Assembly (NCBI GenBank): GCA_018340805.1
Contig: JACMZG010000008.1
Coordinates: 58,616,281 to 58,680,280 of the forward strand
Direction: 5' to 3'
Length of the DNA stretch: 64,000 nucleotides
Origin: Microvelia longipes
Taxonomy: Eukaryota > Arthropoda > Insecta > Hemiptera > Veliidae
Part shown: positions 30,078-42,972 of the stretch, in pieces
Position numbering within the stretch: the first letter of the stretch is position 1
Layout of the letters: each line of letters begins with the position of its first letter
Notes under the pieces: model-generated
What the model was told of the DNA's origin: nothing
The model's database searches: none
Seen by the model: only the letters and a program-made list of their open reading frames with translations
Translations under genes and position numbers: made by a program

Positions 30078-31404
30078 TAGTTTTAGTGGCCATTTAGTCT
30101 AAAAATAAGTTATTAGTTATTTAGTAGTCTTGTGTTTAAATATGTTTTAGACCTCATTAAGTCTAGCGGTAAATGGTGCGAAGTATCATCTCGGCCAATT
30201 TTGTTCATGCCTTAAAATGTTATAGCGTAATCATCTTTGGTGACCTCAGAAAGAAATTAACCTGTAAGGACACTGACTCATACAAAGCTAAGCCACTCAT
30301 TCAATTTAAACCGTCTTGAAAAGTTGTGTACCGTCATTGTGTAAAATTAAAAAAAAAATTAAACATAGTTTTTAGATCTCTGGTATTTAGCTTAGAACTT
30401 TTTTCTTTTATTTTGTTACTACACCTGTCAGTCAAGCTACAATGTGCTCATTTAATTTATCTATTTTATGTCGCCCAAAATATTTTATATTAAATAAAAA
30501 CTATGGGTTTTATAGTTGAGAATTGTATTGTTAATTGAGAAGGATTTCACCGCGATAATATAAATGGAACCCTTCCCAACTTAATAATTGGTAAAACTGA
30601 AAACGGGCCCCGAGGGTTTCTCGGAGTTTTCTCAGCGGAATGATTTTCCAGTCCAGCCGCTTTAACAGTTGAAGGGTTTGAAACTTTACCGAAGGTCTTG
30701 TGGCCGGGCCGGGTCCATTGTTAGCACTAATGACTCTAAGAAATTCTCGATAGTAGCTCTGAGACACTTCTCTTAGTTTTTAGTGCTTATCTCTACTGAG
30801 CCCATCTCTCAAAGGTATAATAATTCACTCTGTATATTGTTTTTTAGGTTACATATTAAATAAAAAATAATAATTTCAATTAACATAGGTTTGAGAGAAT
30901 TTACTCTCTTACACTATATTTCATAGCTCTAAGAATGGTTATCTTTGTGAATAATCACATGGTATTTGATGTGCTTTTTTTCTCTTTACTGCGGCTCTCA
31001 GTAGTTATTTTTGAGAGCATTGAGAAAGACTAATATTTTATCAAACTATTTTTAAAAATAGAGAAAAACAATATTTTATTATACAAATAATTAATAATGA
31101 TATTATGTCTTGTTTTTCTGATTGTAATAACCAAAGATATAAAATAAGGATTTAGTGTGCAATGATAATTTAATAAAATATTTTATGATGCAAGAGGTTC
31201 ACCCTGGCGCACATTATGACTGTTTTATATCACCCTATGTTTTTTTTTATCTAAGTTATTGTTAATATGTTATAACAATAGTTAAACCTTTTTTAGTTTT
31301 TTCGAACGCAGTTTTATTTTTCACTTTTAAAATCAATCTGATGAAAAGTTAATAATACTTTAAATACGCAGCTTTCAGTTCAAAAAATTACGGTAATGAT
31401 TTCA
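30078..31404. other. AT-rich sequence with one GC-richer block
   Basis: About 30530-30830 is clearly GC-richer than its surroundings and open on the minus strand for 78 codons (30767 to 30531). No family is recognised. It is more likely a relic of an unknown repeat than a gene. Confidence 0.4.
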
Positions 31405-31407
31405 CTT

Positions 31408-31408
31408 A

Positions 31409-31439
<31 letters not shown>

Positions 31440-31443
31440 ATAT

Positions 31444-31485
<42 letters not shown>
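31408..31485. repeat. (TA)n microsatellite
   Basis: Near-pure TA run with TAA interruptions. Confidence 0.97.
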
Positions 31486-31488
<3 letters not shown>

Positions 31489-32464
31489 TGACTACTTCAC
31501 CAATTATTAAAACACTCATTACTCATTGTTTCAGATTTACTTGTTCCAATGTCGTTAAAAACTGTTACTTAGTTTTTAAATAAAATTATTCAATATTGTG
31601 TTTCAATTCTTTTAAGGCTAGCAGGTACAAAACCATATTTCTACCTAATATCTGACTTAAGCAAGTATATATTGTTAAATATTATTTGTAGATTATATTT
31701 AAGGACTTATTATTTTATTCTACTTATTTTAATCATGTACAAAAGATAAGTTTCTTTAAAAAAAATTTAAGAACTTAGCTTTTTACGCTATAAAAATATA
31801 ACCATAGAAATATGGTTTATCTCTAAAACAAGGTTTTATAGCTATCCATAAAATATGTGATATGTTTTTAATAGCTTTGAAGATATAAAATAAAATAATA
31901 TTTCTGAATATAAATAAAATTATTAAATAAAATCAAAATAACATAATATCCACTTCCTTTAATATCTTTTTCTTATTTTTGTTATTACGAGTGATAAACT
32001 GGTCTCAATAGAATCAACCCTCATAAACAACTTAACTCTCTGTTATGGTACAAAAATTAAACTTAATCCTGATTTATACGTTAATGTCGTCTACAAACTT
32101 TGTTTATATTCTGAAGACAAAATGAAAACATTATTCCCTTATAAGTCAAATCTTTAGAGGGAACAGGCGTGGAGTCTGCACGAGACGTTGCTTCAATTTG
32201 TTTTAAACAGATCTTGGTTCTTAAGATTTTGAAAAATATTTTTTTCTTGAATTAAAAAACTTAATTTTCTTAATTAAAGAAGAAACATATTTTTTTATAA
32301 AACCTAACAAAACATCCTTATTTTTTATTCTAGGAGTCCTGTTAATCCTGAAATAAAAAAATGATAAGTATAGGATGTTTAAAATATAAACGGGGATGAA
32401 AAAAGAAAGTGTTTTCTAATCGAAAACGCCCACAACACACATAGGTCATTTCCAACAACAACAA
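31486..32464. other. AT-rich sequence, nothing recognised
   Basis: No gene or repeat structure could be supported. Confidence 0.5.
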
Positions 32465-32880
32465 AATTCGGGTACAGGGTACCTAGGAACTTTTTCTCAC
32501 CACATTGGATTTACTACGCTCAACCTCATTACTTCGGACTCGCTTCGCTTTTTCCTCAGAACATAAAAATCGTCAAACTTATACTGTTACACTTCTTCGG
32601 ACTCGCTTCGCTTTTTCCTTAGAACATAAAAATCGTCAAATTTATACTGTTACACTACTTCGGACTCGCTTCGCTTTTTCCTTAGAACATAAAAATCGTC
32701 AAATTTATACTGTTACACTTCTTCGGACTCGCTTTGCTTTTTCCTTAGAACATAAAAATCGTCAAATTTACACTGTTACGCTTCTTCGGACTAAATATAT
32801 TAGTTATATTCCCAGCGGAACTCAATCCAGAAACTAACCTCGCTTGATGCTGCCTAACTTTGACGATCTAACAAAAACCT
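32465..32880 (-). mobile_element. 5S-derived SINE copy with amplified 63-bp unit
   Basis: Minus-strand copy: 5S-like head at 32858-32809, then the body, ending near 32465 (GGTACCCTGTACCCGA read on the minus strand). In the body, a unit starting CTTCGGACTCGCTTCGC begins at 32532, 32595, 32658, 32721 and 32784, an exact 63-bp period. Other copies have one or two such units. Because 63 is a multiple of three, the plus strand is open for 110 codons (32505-32837) with a 21-residue repeat, which is an artefact. Confidence 0.85.
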
Positions 32881-33291
32881 TAGATATAATTGTTGTAATA
32901 AAAGGGAATTTTGCATACTTCAGTATTGCAAAAAGGTATACACTTGTACCAAATTTCAACTTTATTGCATTATTTTTATACATTATGTTTATATATAACT
33001 AATACAAATTGTAATAATTGGATTATTTTTAGATTTTTATAATTGTGTGAAAAACGTATACAAGTCATTCGATAAAAATTTTGTGTGATGCGTTAGAATC
33101 ACAAGTATAAGGAGAGAATTGATTGGCTTCGCTCGTCCTTAGAATTTTATAATTACCCAGTGTCTAAGTAGTAATTTACGATTTTGCAACGCTCAACCTC
33201 ATGGTTTTTAACAAGGCTTACTTTATAAAAACATCTGTGATTATACTTGGCTGCAGTTAGCATTAAGATGAACCCTCGGTTTAGGGTTTTA

Positions 33292-33329
33292 CACCTGCTA
33301 TCGTAGGAATAAACCTACGATAGCAGGTG
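33292..33329. repeat. Perfect 16-bp-arm hairpin
   Basis: CACCTGCTATCGTAGG (33292-33307) and its exact reverse complement (33314-33329) around the loop AATAAA. A SINE-tail fragment lies just upstream (33110-33205). Confidence 0.9.
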
Positions 33330-36300
33330 ACGTAAAGAAAAAGAATAAAATTCGTATAAATAGAAGTGGAGAAAAATAGGTTTTAAAATATCATTCTTTA
33401 CAACTTCTTATTTCTCCTCCACTTTTACGTTGACGCACCTACTGCCCAAACTACTGAACAGATTTTGATGCATAAGGGCTTGTTCCTGACTAAACCCTTA
33501 TTGTTTAATTCATTCATTCATGACATTTGTTTGTTTCTAGATCTATTGAGATAAAACTGCTGCAATTATTACAATTACTAAAATCTGTAAGGATTCATCT
33601 CTACGATCACCTCTGAAGTGTTAATAGGAGAAGAATGTATACATGTTCTCACTAACGCCACCTAGGGAAAGAAGCTGATGATTGCCTCGCAATTTAAATG
33701 AGGCAATTCCTCGCAATTCCTTTAGTAATATCAACCAATCAACCTATTATTATCAACAGTTTGAAACACGAATGACCATATCCAACCAGAACAGATATGA
33801 TCAGGCGATAAAGGAAAATTGATTTTTTTGGACCAAAGACTTGGCAGGAAGTTTTTTTTACCACGCAAGTGGTTTTTGGAAAGCTATAATAATACCTAAT
33901 GAATAATTTGATTGTAATTATTAAAATAATTTGCAAAGGTATAGATGTAAATAATATACATATCTCTGTTTATTCAAAGTTTCCAACCTACCACTAAATG
34001 AACTCGAGAAAAAGAAATTTAAATCTTATATTTTTCTAGTTTCCTGTGAATTAGTTTTCTATCAGTACAAACAATATCGAGAAGGCGAAGTTCCAACTTC
34101 TCACACCGCTTCCATGCTGATGAGTTAGAAAACAACTATTATTGAACACCAGCTTTTATCTGATAAACAATTAGAAGAAATATTTCTATTGGCTGATAAA
34201 TTTACTCCAACAATATTTATTCGTCTGAAATATCAAATATTTAACCAAATATTGAATAGAATCAGTCGGAGCAAAGTATAAATAAATCAAAGCGAAAACC
34301 GATATTTCCTTTTGATATAAGTGAAATATTTTATTTCTATGAGTATAGAAGTAAATCGAAGAAAAGGTAAGGAACCTATTGATTACTAGCTCCTTATCTC
34401 TTTGGTTTCCTCCGAGTACCAAGGTTATCTAAAAGTTTATAGGATGTCTAGACCAATATTTTTCAATATCAGACCCTTAAACTTGACTAATAAATTTATC
34501 TAGTGTAATTTATATTTGCTGGTCGAATCCCGGATAGATATATTTTTAGGTGCGATTGACCGCAAAGTTGAGACTAATTAAGTGTGTGTAACATTTTCAA
34601 TGTTGACTTTGTAAGTAAAGTATTACATATGTTTATATTTTTTATTTAACTACAGGAACATTGCGGCCATCCTTAGTAACTTGAAAAATAAGATTGTAAC
34701 ATATTATTATAAAACTGTGTATATTACATCATACTTAAAATCACATTCTTTTAGTTACCAGAAATGGTGAAAATATTAAAATTATAGTTAAATATAATAA
34801 TTAAGATAAAAATTAAGTTATGATGTTGCAGCGATGGTTATCCGTGTGAGGACGCAACTTTTTGCTTTTCAACTTTTACTTTAACTGTTTTCATACTTTT
34901 TTGGTTTTGATTCACCGAAAGTGAGTATTTAATTTGAAATTGCAGAACAGGATTGTGAAATTATGATAAAGAAACGATTTTAGTTAATAACAACTATTGG
35001 TCTCTACTATTATCTCCCTTATACATCATATAATAAGACTTAAAATTTTTCAATAAATGAAGACCATACTGTACTTGTAATTAGGACCCTGCAAAATCCT
35101 TATGGAAAATGGCTCTAGATTAAAGTAGCTAAATTTTGCAAAACGATAGTGTTTTGCACGCTGATAAAAGCCTTAGTTGGCACAACTCCCCATCTATGTC
35201 TCCATAGATCCCACTCCTATTTATGCCCTCTACAGTTCAAAATCCATAGTCAATTTTCTCTCGTTCAAACTTGCTGAAATATGGTCGAAAGATAGCGTTT
35301 GGCAAGTTGATGAAGTTGAAAAAACTTAATGGATACAATCTCCTATTTATCCCCGGTTTCACTACGGAACCTATTTATACCCCCCATTAATGTTATCCTT
35401 AAAAAATGGCTCACGGTCGGATTCGCTGAAACATAGTAGATGTGTAGTTTTATCGTAATATTTATTTAGTGGGAGAAATGAGGTGGCAGATAAAGAGAAT
35501 TGTCTGGAATAAAACGCGTATTAGTGCACTGGCGGTTAGTACATTCCTTAACACCTAGTGGCTAAAAATGGTCTGTGGTTACAGATACAGGGTTGTGACC
35601 ATTAAAATGTTGGATCAACATGCCAAACACTATCTATTTGAAAAAATTTAAAAATTTTACTGAGAGCAATTTTCTCTAAGAATTTTAAAATGTATAGTCT
35701 TCACTTAATACATATATGGTTTCTTTGGTTCATCTTGGAACATATGGACATACTTTATTTACTATGTATTACCATGATTTTTCGTTTGTCAAAATTAACT
35801 TGATTTGCTCCTGATAAGATATTATTTACAATATTAACAAACAATTTATACAAATAAACTTTATACGTACAAAGTGAGAAAACAAGAAATAAGTCTGAAT
35901 TACAGTAATGTAGATAAAATGAACAAGATACAGAGAATAATGAATCTATGGGTTATTATGTGGGCTCATAATATACCAAGAAATAAAAACTAGAAAAGGA
36001 AATATAGACTCAGTTTAACAGTATCTTTAGACTGTAAGAAAGGATATTTTATCCGAGGAAACAGACTATGGCTTGAGCTAAGGAAAAAGCTTTTCTTTAT
36101 TTCTCGTTTCAGAGTTTCACGTTCTCCGGTAATTTCTCATCCGGTTCCGCCTACTTTCTTCTTTCCTTTCTACTCCATCTCGTTAGTTATTTTCAGCGCA
36201 GATGGACATCTCTTTCCTAAACTTACTCTTTTACCTTTTCTAACGTCATTCCTAGTAAAAATATAACTCACTTGTAATTACACTGTTACAATTATCCTTC

Positions 36301-37464
36301 AACACAGTTTTTAATTTTAAGTTGTAGTTGTACTAACCCGAGAAATAATAAATGAGAGAAGTTCTGATAAAAAATGTTTTTGAAATTAAGACACAATTAC
36401 TACACATTTTTATATTATTGAGAAAATACTTCTACATTTATTTAAAATTATTAAATAAAGATATGAAAAGGAAAATGAGTTACTAACCTGTTGTTAAGTC
36501 ATTGTTCTGCGAATATAAAGATTAGTTTAAATTGAACTCTTATTTATTTTAACTATATGGTATTGTTTTAAATCCCTCATATCACACATATTATAGAGCG
36601 AAACGTCAAATAAACCATCTATCTTGCGCGGTAACCATCATCAACGTCTTTAAAGCCAGAAAGGTCGCGCAGGACCTTTCTGATATGATAATTATCATTA
36701 TTCAAGTCTAAAAATTTTATAAACAAATTAAAAAAAATATATACCTACAGTATAAATGAGGAAAAGTAATAAGGCCATATTTTCTGATGTATTTAACAAA
36801 AAAATATTCTCTGAAAAATGTTTAATATCTACAACCTAAATAAACGAAATAAAATTCTACTCCTAAAGAAATTATGACAGATATGATAAATAAGAAAGTA
36901 TCTCAGGTGTAAATTATGTTGTCATTTTTATAATTTTCTCCGAGGGGCAAAGAAAAATGCCCTAAGAGAATATAGCCACTCAGCATAATTAGACTCAGCC
37001 TTATAACCATTTTTACCTTATTTTTAAAAGTAGTAATTTTGAGATGTTTTCCAGGACAGACATTTTTTTAAGTTATGAATAATTGTAATTCCGTATTTCC
37101 TTTTGTTCTATATATTTTCTTTTTATTCTATTTGCCTAAGAGTGCAAAAAAGTGGGTACAAAAGACAAAATAATTATGTACGTGATTTTTCATCGAAGTG
37201 AGTAAAACTACCACAAAAGACTGAGACGCAAGACAGGCGAATATCACAAAGGAATAATTAATAAGTTGTTTAAGGTTTGCTAAAGTATATAAGCGTAACC
37301 TCCTAATGAAAATTCTAAAAGCGAATTATTTGTAAGAAAATTCGTATGATTGTAAAGAAGAAAAAATGCTTTTTAAGATAAAACAGAATAATTGTTAATT
37401 GCTGCACTAACAAATACCAGAAGGTTTGTAATTCCATTGTAAACAGAATTTAAAAAAAGAGGCA
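33330..37464. other. AT-rich region, little recognised
   Basis: Contains a 10-bp-arm hairpin (36657-36666 with 36673-36682) and a family C relic (about 36740-36765, minus). No gene is supported in this 4-kb stretch. Confidence 0.5.
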
Positions 37465-37725
37465 TGGGATATCTCGGAACTGTTCCTCGCTTAATCGGAT
37501 TTAATAGATCATTATCACCGCTTCGAATAGACGACGCTCGTAATCACCACTTTGGACTCGCTTTGCTCGTCCTCTGAAGATAATTGCTAATTATAATAAT
37601 GCTTAATTTCACACTGATCCAAACATATTTCATTTCATAAATTAAAAGAGAATTGCGGTTTAGGATTTTAAGTGCAAACATGATACTTTTCCTATTTACT
37701 TACGGTGTAAATGAAGAAAAGTAAT
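37465..37725 (-). repeat. 5S-SINE tail fragment and family C relic
   Basis: At 37470-37580, GGACTCGCTTTGCTCGTCCTC and TAATCGGATTT match the SINE tail on the minus strand, without a 5S head. At 37677-37722, minus-strand TTTTCTTCATTTACACCG and GTTTGCACTT match family C. Confidence 0.6.
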
Positions 37726-38289
37726 AAAAAATGAAATCATGTGAATTTTCTCATGATTGGAAACCAAAATGGTTTTATTATTGAAATTAATCGATCTTAT
37801 TTCATCATTCTTTGAAATTTCACAATGTCGTTTCTAGCTATATTCGAGAACCAAATGAATTGGAAACTTGGCAAAAAATAAAATAATTTTAAAAAACTTA
37901 AAAGTAATTTTAGAAAATGTAAAAACTTTTTTACAACTTGAAAACTTTTATTCGGAGAAAATAACATTTGTTTGTAGCACAAGTTTAGGACAGAAAAAAA
38001 ACTTTTGATAAGATTTTTTATTATAATTTATAAAGTATCTTAATAAATAGATAAAATTTAATAGAAGATAATCAATATATTATGAAAATATTGATAATAA
38101 TATTAAATATATTTAAATAAAGAGAAACTGCCAGATTAATTAAGTACATTAGCATCAAGTATACGTCGGTAGTATAGAATAAATTATTAATACACTGGTG
38201 CTTGATATTTGCAACGAGAGCAAATAAATCAGTAGGCAGATAAATAAATGTAAAGAGTATTCATTCTTAGGAACGCTTAGTTATTATTT

Positions 38290-38900
38290 TGAGATTTTCA
38301 AAAATTCTAGCGCGAAAGTTCACAGGGCGGGCAAATTTCCTTTGAAACACTGCTTTCTTGTTTAAAACTTCATTTCTGGCTTTATAACATTATTTTTAAC
38401 GTTAATTTTGGATTAAAATCTAAGCAGTTTCTACTTATCTTAAAGTAGCAATAATTATTTTACTTTAAATAATTATAACTTTTCAGAATTTTTTCAAGGA
38501 ATTACCCTCATTAATATTAAAAAGTATAGTGATATTATTACTAGAAGGGCCCTATCGTCTGAATTTTGAAACACTAAAAAAGCAACCTGAACACCCTTGA
38601 GTATTAATATAATGAAATAAACATTAAAAAATACAGTAACTTATATAATGCAACGTTTATAATAGAAAACAAAATCTAAACAATGCGGGAAAAGCCGACA
38701 ACAATAAATTTGTCATAACCTTAACTTACTCTTAGAGGAGGTTTCAATGAGGTTACACAGAGCCCCTGAGAGCCCCAAAAAGATGTTTCAGGCCTCTCAA
38801 TGTATTAAGCATTGACTGTAATTTAAAGCTCAGTTATTATAAAGCTATTTTTTTTTTTAATTAGCGCATGTTCTTTGAAAAAAATTGGAAAATTTTAATA
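38290..38900. repeat. Decayed family F foldback copy
   Basis: GCGCGAAAGTTCACAGGGCGGGC and AATTTCCTTTGAAACACTGC near 38310-38360, with a minus-strand counterpart GCGCATGTTCTTTGAAAAA near 38863, match the ends of the 22-kb palindrome. The interior is diverged. Confidence 0.5.
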
Positions 38901-40194
38901 ACAAGTAGTAAAGCAACTACTGGGGGTGGCAAAAGGAACTTTTTGCCAAATTCCGAAATTGTATTTTATTCAAAATTTTTGAATGAGGCAAAAAGTTAAA
39001 AAAATTATAAATCACTTAAGTTAAAATAAAAAAGAAATCATGACATACAAAGGATTAAGCAATAACTTTTTTTAAGCATGTTTGGGGTTCATTTTAAATA
39101 AATTAAAACTTGAAAGTGTTACTTTTTAAACTAAAATATTTGGAATAATAATTATATAAGTTTAAAGTAGACACAGGACTAAAGTGAAAATATTAATATG
39201 AAAATATAAAATTTTCAATATTTGGATAAAAGTGAAAGCTGTTAAAAATTGTCGACTATTATATTTGTCAATTAAGTTGGCAGAGTAATCAGTGAGTTTT
39301 ACGTCGGGGTTAGTTAAAGCTGTATACTATATTTATTATTTTTGAAAGTAAAGGAAAAAGAGGTTTTATCAATTAAACGGTTTGTCGTACTGTAAGGGGA
39401 GAAATATAAGGGGTCAGAAAGGGCTCTTGTCCGGGGCCATAGGAAAACTACCTAATGACCGGCTGGCACACATATACCAGTCTCTTAGCCTAACACACAA
39501 ATACATTTATAAATAAATGTATACCCACACAGCGATACACTAACACAATATTTTTACTACATAAATTCCCTCGACATGACCATGTTTTAAAAACCACCTA
39601 ACTTGTATTCAAACAAACGTTTTACTAAATATATTACACAAATAGTAGAATGAAAACAACCTTTTTAGACTACTCCACTCTACAATTACAGAGCAAAATC
39701 TCTAAAATCCTTTCCAGGCAGCGCTTAAACTTAAAATAACTTATAAAAGGTAAAAACAAACATTTCGAAACATACTTGACACTTGTTACTTCGAACATAG
39801 TTTGCAAAAAAATGCATTAAAATGTTTCAGAAATAGAATAAATTCAAAAACTCCTCTATAAAAAACAACGAGAACTAGAAGATATTTTAAAAGAGCCTTT
39901 TAAATATATCAAAATTACCTTGTTGATTTTAGATTTAAAAGACTAAAGGTAGTCTTTTTATATTTAATCTTAAAATACCTTACTTAAAATGTAAAACTAA
40001 GATAATACAATGAAGGGACAAGCTAATTAGTATAATTAGATTAGGGGAAAACCCTTAAGATTTTGTATCATACCCATGGTCAAAGAAATCTTTTTAACGG
40101 TGTTAACGACATCTTTTAAACTGAACAATGTACTTAATGATAAAGTGAATTTTTTGAGCCTTTCTTTACAGTATTTGATAGGTACAAACAAAAT
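38901..40194. other. AT-rich sequence, nothing recognised
   Basis: No gene or clear repeat could be supported. Confidence 0.5.
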
Positions 40195-40640
40195 AATCCC
40201 GGCGCGAGGGTCCGCAAGAGGGGCTAATTTCTTAAAGAATGGTCAATAATTCTTTACCCGAGAGGTAGTGCTACCACTCAAGTAGAGGTATTTTTATTCC
40301 TCATGTTCTTACCTGAGCAATAGAGAATGAGCATTTTTATCTCGTATGGTATACAAAACTATGGTCAGCATTTTAATACAGGTATTGAATAGCATTATTT
40401 ACACTATTTTAAAGCTCAGTTTATGCTATTTTTTAAGCTCATTTGAAATATCAAATCATTGAAAAATGATGTCTGGTCAGGTTATGAAACATAAACAGAA
40501 AACATAAGCAAGATAGATGGCTGAGGAAGGCAGTACGCATTTTAAAGGAGATCGCCCGGCTTGTGGACTTCCACGCCACAATTATTTTGTTGGTATAAAC
40601 TTATATAGTGTAAACAAAAAATGAAAAATTGGGCATGGGG
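40195..40640. repeat. Family F foldback copy
   Basis: The left end CCGGCGCGAGGGTCCGC (40199) and right end (GGAGATCGCCCGGCTTGTGGA, then ATTATTTTGTTGGTATAAACTTATATAGTG) are diverged inverted ends of the family F unit. The LINE 3' end abuts it at about 40641. Confidence 0.6.
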
Positions 40641-40870
40641 TAGATTAGATTAGATTAGATAAAATTTTCATTGTTGAGGACCCTTAACAGGGTATGACAA
40701 TAGTCAAAATCAAAAGAAAAAAGAATAAATTAGAATTCTTTTGATTTTAGAATTTAATAATTTAAAAACTCATCTACTGAGTAGAAACAATTTTCTTTTA
40801 ATACTTTGCAAATGCATGCTTTAAACTTCTTTGTTTCTAACAATTTTATATTCTCTGGAAGAGCATTATA

Positions 40871-42209
40871 TTATTTACTACACCAGTAGTTTACACTATT
40901 CTGGCTCCTCGACACTCTACATTTCTTTACCATCAGGTTATTTTTAAATCGAGTTTCGTATGAATGGCCTACTGCTCTTTCACTAAACATTCTAATATTA
41001 TTTTTAACAAACACTAAACACTGCAATATATAAATGCTTGGTAGTGTTAGGATTCCAAATTTCTTAAAATGCTCCTTGCAGTCTTGACGAAAACCCAGTT
41101 GAAAGATGGCTCTGATGGCTTTCCTTTGCATAGAAAATACTGCATCTGCATGACAGGAGTGTCCCCAGTAGAGAAGAGCATAGCTGATCCTGCTGTCTAT
41201 CCCGGCATAGTAGACTGAGAGCAAGTTATCACACAACAGCTGAGTTGACAGAGAGTAGAGTAGAAATACTTGGCTTGCTAACTTGCTGCTTAGATCATTA
41301 CAGTGATTCTGCCAAGTCATAGCAGGGTCTAATAGTACTCCTAGAAACTTTACACTGTCTGGATTATTAAATTCTGCTGTATCTCGTAGTGAAAATACGT
41401 CTGTCGTTTTCTTTTCATTAAGCTTTAGTTTATTAGCACAAAACCAAGTTTTTAATTCATTCCTTACTTCTGGTAGCGAATTTTTTATGTCTTCTGGGTT
41501 TCTAATCTTAAGGCTAGCACTAGCATTGTCCGCGAACAGCATTATTAGCATATGTCGCATAGCGTCAGGCAAGTTATTTATGAAAATAATAAAATTCAAA
41601 CTTCCAAGCACCGAACCTTGTACAACTCCTTCTTTTATCTCTATCCAGTCAGATAGGATATCGTCTACCAGTGTGGCTTGAAATCTCTCAGAAAGATATG
41701 AGGTCATTAGTTTTAAAGCTCTTCAGATAAATTGTATTTTCTCAGCTTGTCTGTCAGAACTGATCTCATTATACTATCAAATGTTTTAGTCAAATCTATA
41801 AAACTAGTTGCTAAGTAATACCTTCATCGAAACAGTCAAGAATGTCCTCCTGGATGAGAGATCCTATCGCATCTACTGTGCCGATTCCTTTACGGAAACC
41901 GAACTGATAGTTATTGAATAGGTCATTTTCTTCAAAGTGTTTGTACATTTGATCTTTTAACACAGTTTCATATATCTTTCCAAAGATGGGTAATAACGAA
42001 ATAGGTCTAAAGTTGTTTGGGTCCTGTTGACTTCCATCTTTGTAAATTGGTATTACCAAGGCTAGTTTAAGGCACTCAGGAAACTGGTTTTTATTTATAG
42101 ACTTATTTATCAGGTCAGTTAGGGGTATTGTTAAGGCATCTTTTACAGCTTTAACAATATGGGCTGTGATCCCGTACACATCTTTACTGAAGATCTTTTT
42201 CATTTTCAT
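40871..42209 (-). pseudogene. LINE reverse transcriptase, broken
   Basis: The fingers region IPIYKDGSQQDPNNFRPISL and the QFGFRKG motif lie in 42209-41811. Motif A (FIDLTKTFDS) falls in the gap near 41790-41750. The rest, 41707-40871, has GVVQGSVLG and, at the catalytic box, FADN (41536-41525) where F/YADD is expected. The second catalytic Asp is therefore changed to Asn. The C-terminal part has the LTLPSIYILQCLVFVKNN pattern common in Jockey/CR1-group LINEs. Inactive. Confidence 0.85.
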
Positions 42210-42972
42210 AATTATTTTATTGAAGGAGTAAATAAATTTAAAGCGTATAGCATTAGTTTAAAGGATATATTTCTTTATTAATGAACATAATTTAATATAA
42301 AGCATTTTCGAAAAACGATACGAACGAAGAATTTGATCATAGATCAACGAGTCTGATAATAAAACAAAATGGCAACACTGCGTGTGAAATAATAAAATAA
42401 TAATTAAAACTAAACGAAGATTAATTCATGCCCTTCTCCAATATTTATCAACAGCATCATACGTGGCAGTGGCAAAGTTAAATTCTGGTGCTTCTTTGGT
42501 TGGAAAGGCAGATGGGTCAATGTTGTCTATGCTAGGTAATGATTCATGAATTGATTTAGCAATTGAAGCAAAGTATTTGCTGAAATCATTGACAGAAATA
42601 TACTTTGTAGATGTTGCTTTTATACTTATTTACAATGTTCCAGGCTGCTTTTTGCTTATTTTCAGACTCTGATATAATCTTATCATTATGCTGCCGTTTA
42701 GCATTCCTTAGAGACTTAAATAAATAAATAAAGTCTTTATTTTATTTAAATTATTACAATTAAAAAATACATTTGTTTACCATTTTAATTATGTTGTATA
42801 ATTAAAACAACACTTCTTATAGATCTTCTTAACTTTTTTCTTTTCAGTTTTTTTTAACTTCTATTACATCTAGTTGTCTTTTTATTTTACCTAATTCTTC
42901 TGTATACCAGCTGTTTTTTTAATTTCTTCTCTTAAATTGTGTATTCACAATTTTCTTTTTCATTGGCATTCA

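Noticed and set aside
32532..32790. Regularly spaced repeats resembling a CRISPR array
   Set aside because: The whole 63-bp period repeats, including the would-be spacers, and the context is a eukaryotic SINE.
32505..32837. 110-codon frame with a perfect 21-residue repeat
   Set aside because: It is the 63-bp tandem inside a minus-strand 5S-SINE; the frame exists only because 63 is divisible by three.
34510..34530. GGTCGAATCCCGG resembling a tRNA T-arm
   Set aside because: No anticodon arm, D-arm or acceptor stem of the right spacing around it.
36657..36682. 10-bp hairpin resembling a bacterial terminator
   Set aside because: Eukaryotic context, no adjacent gene, no T run.
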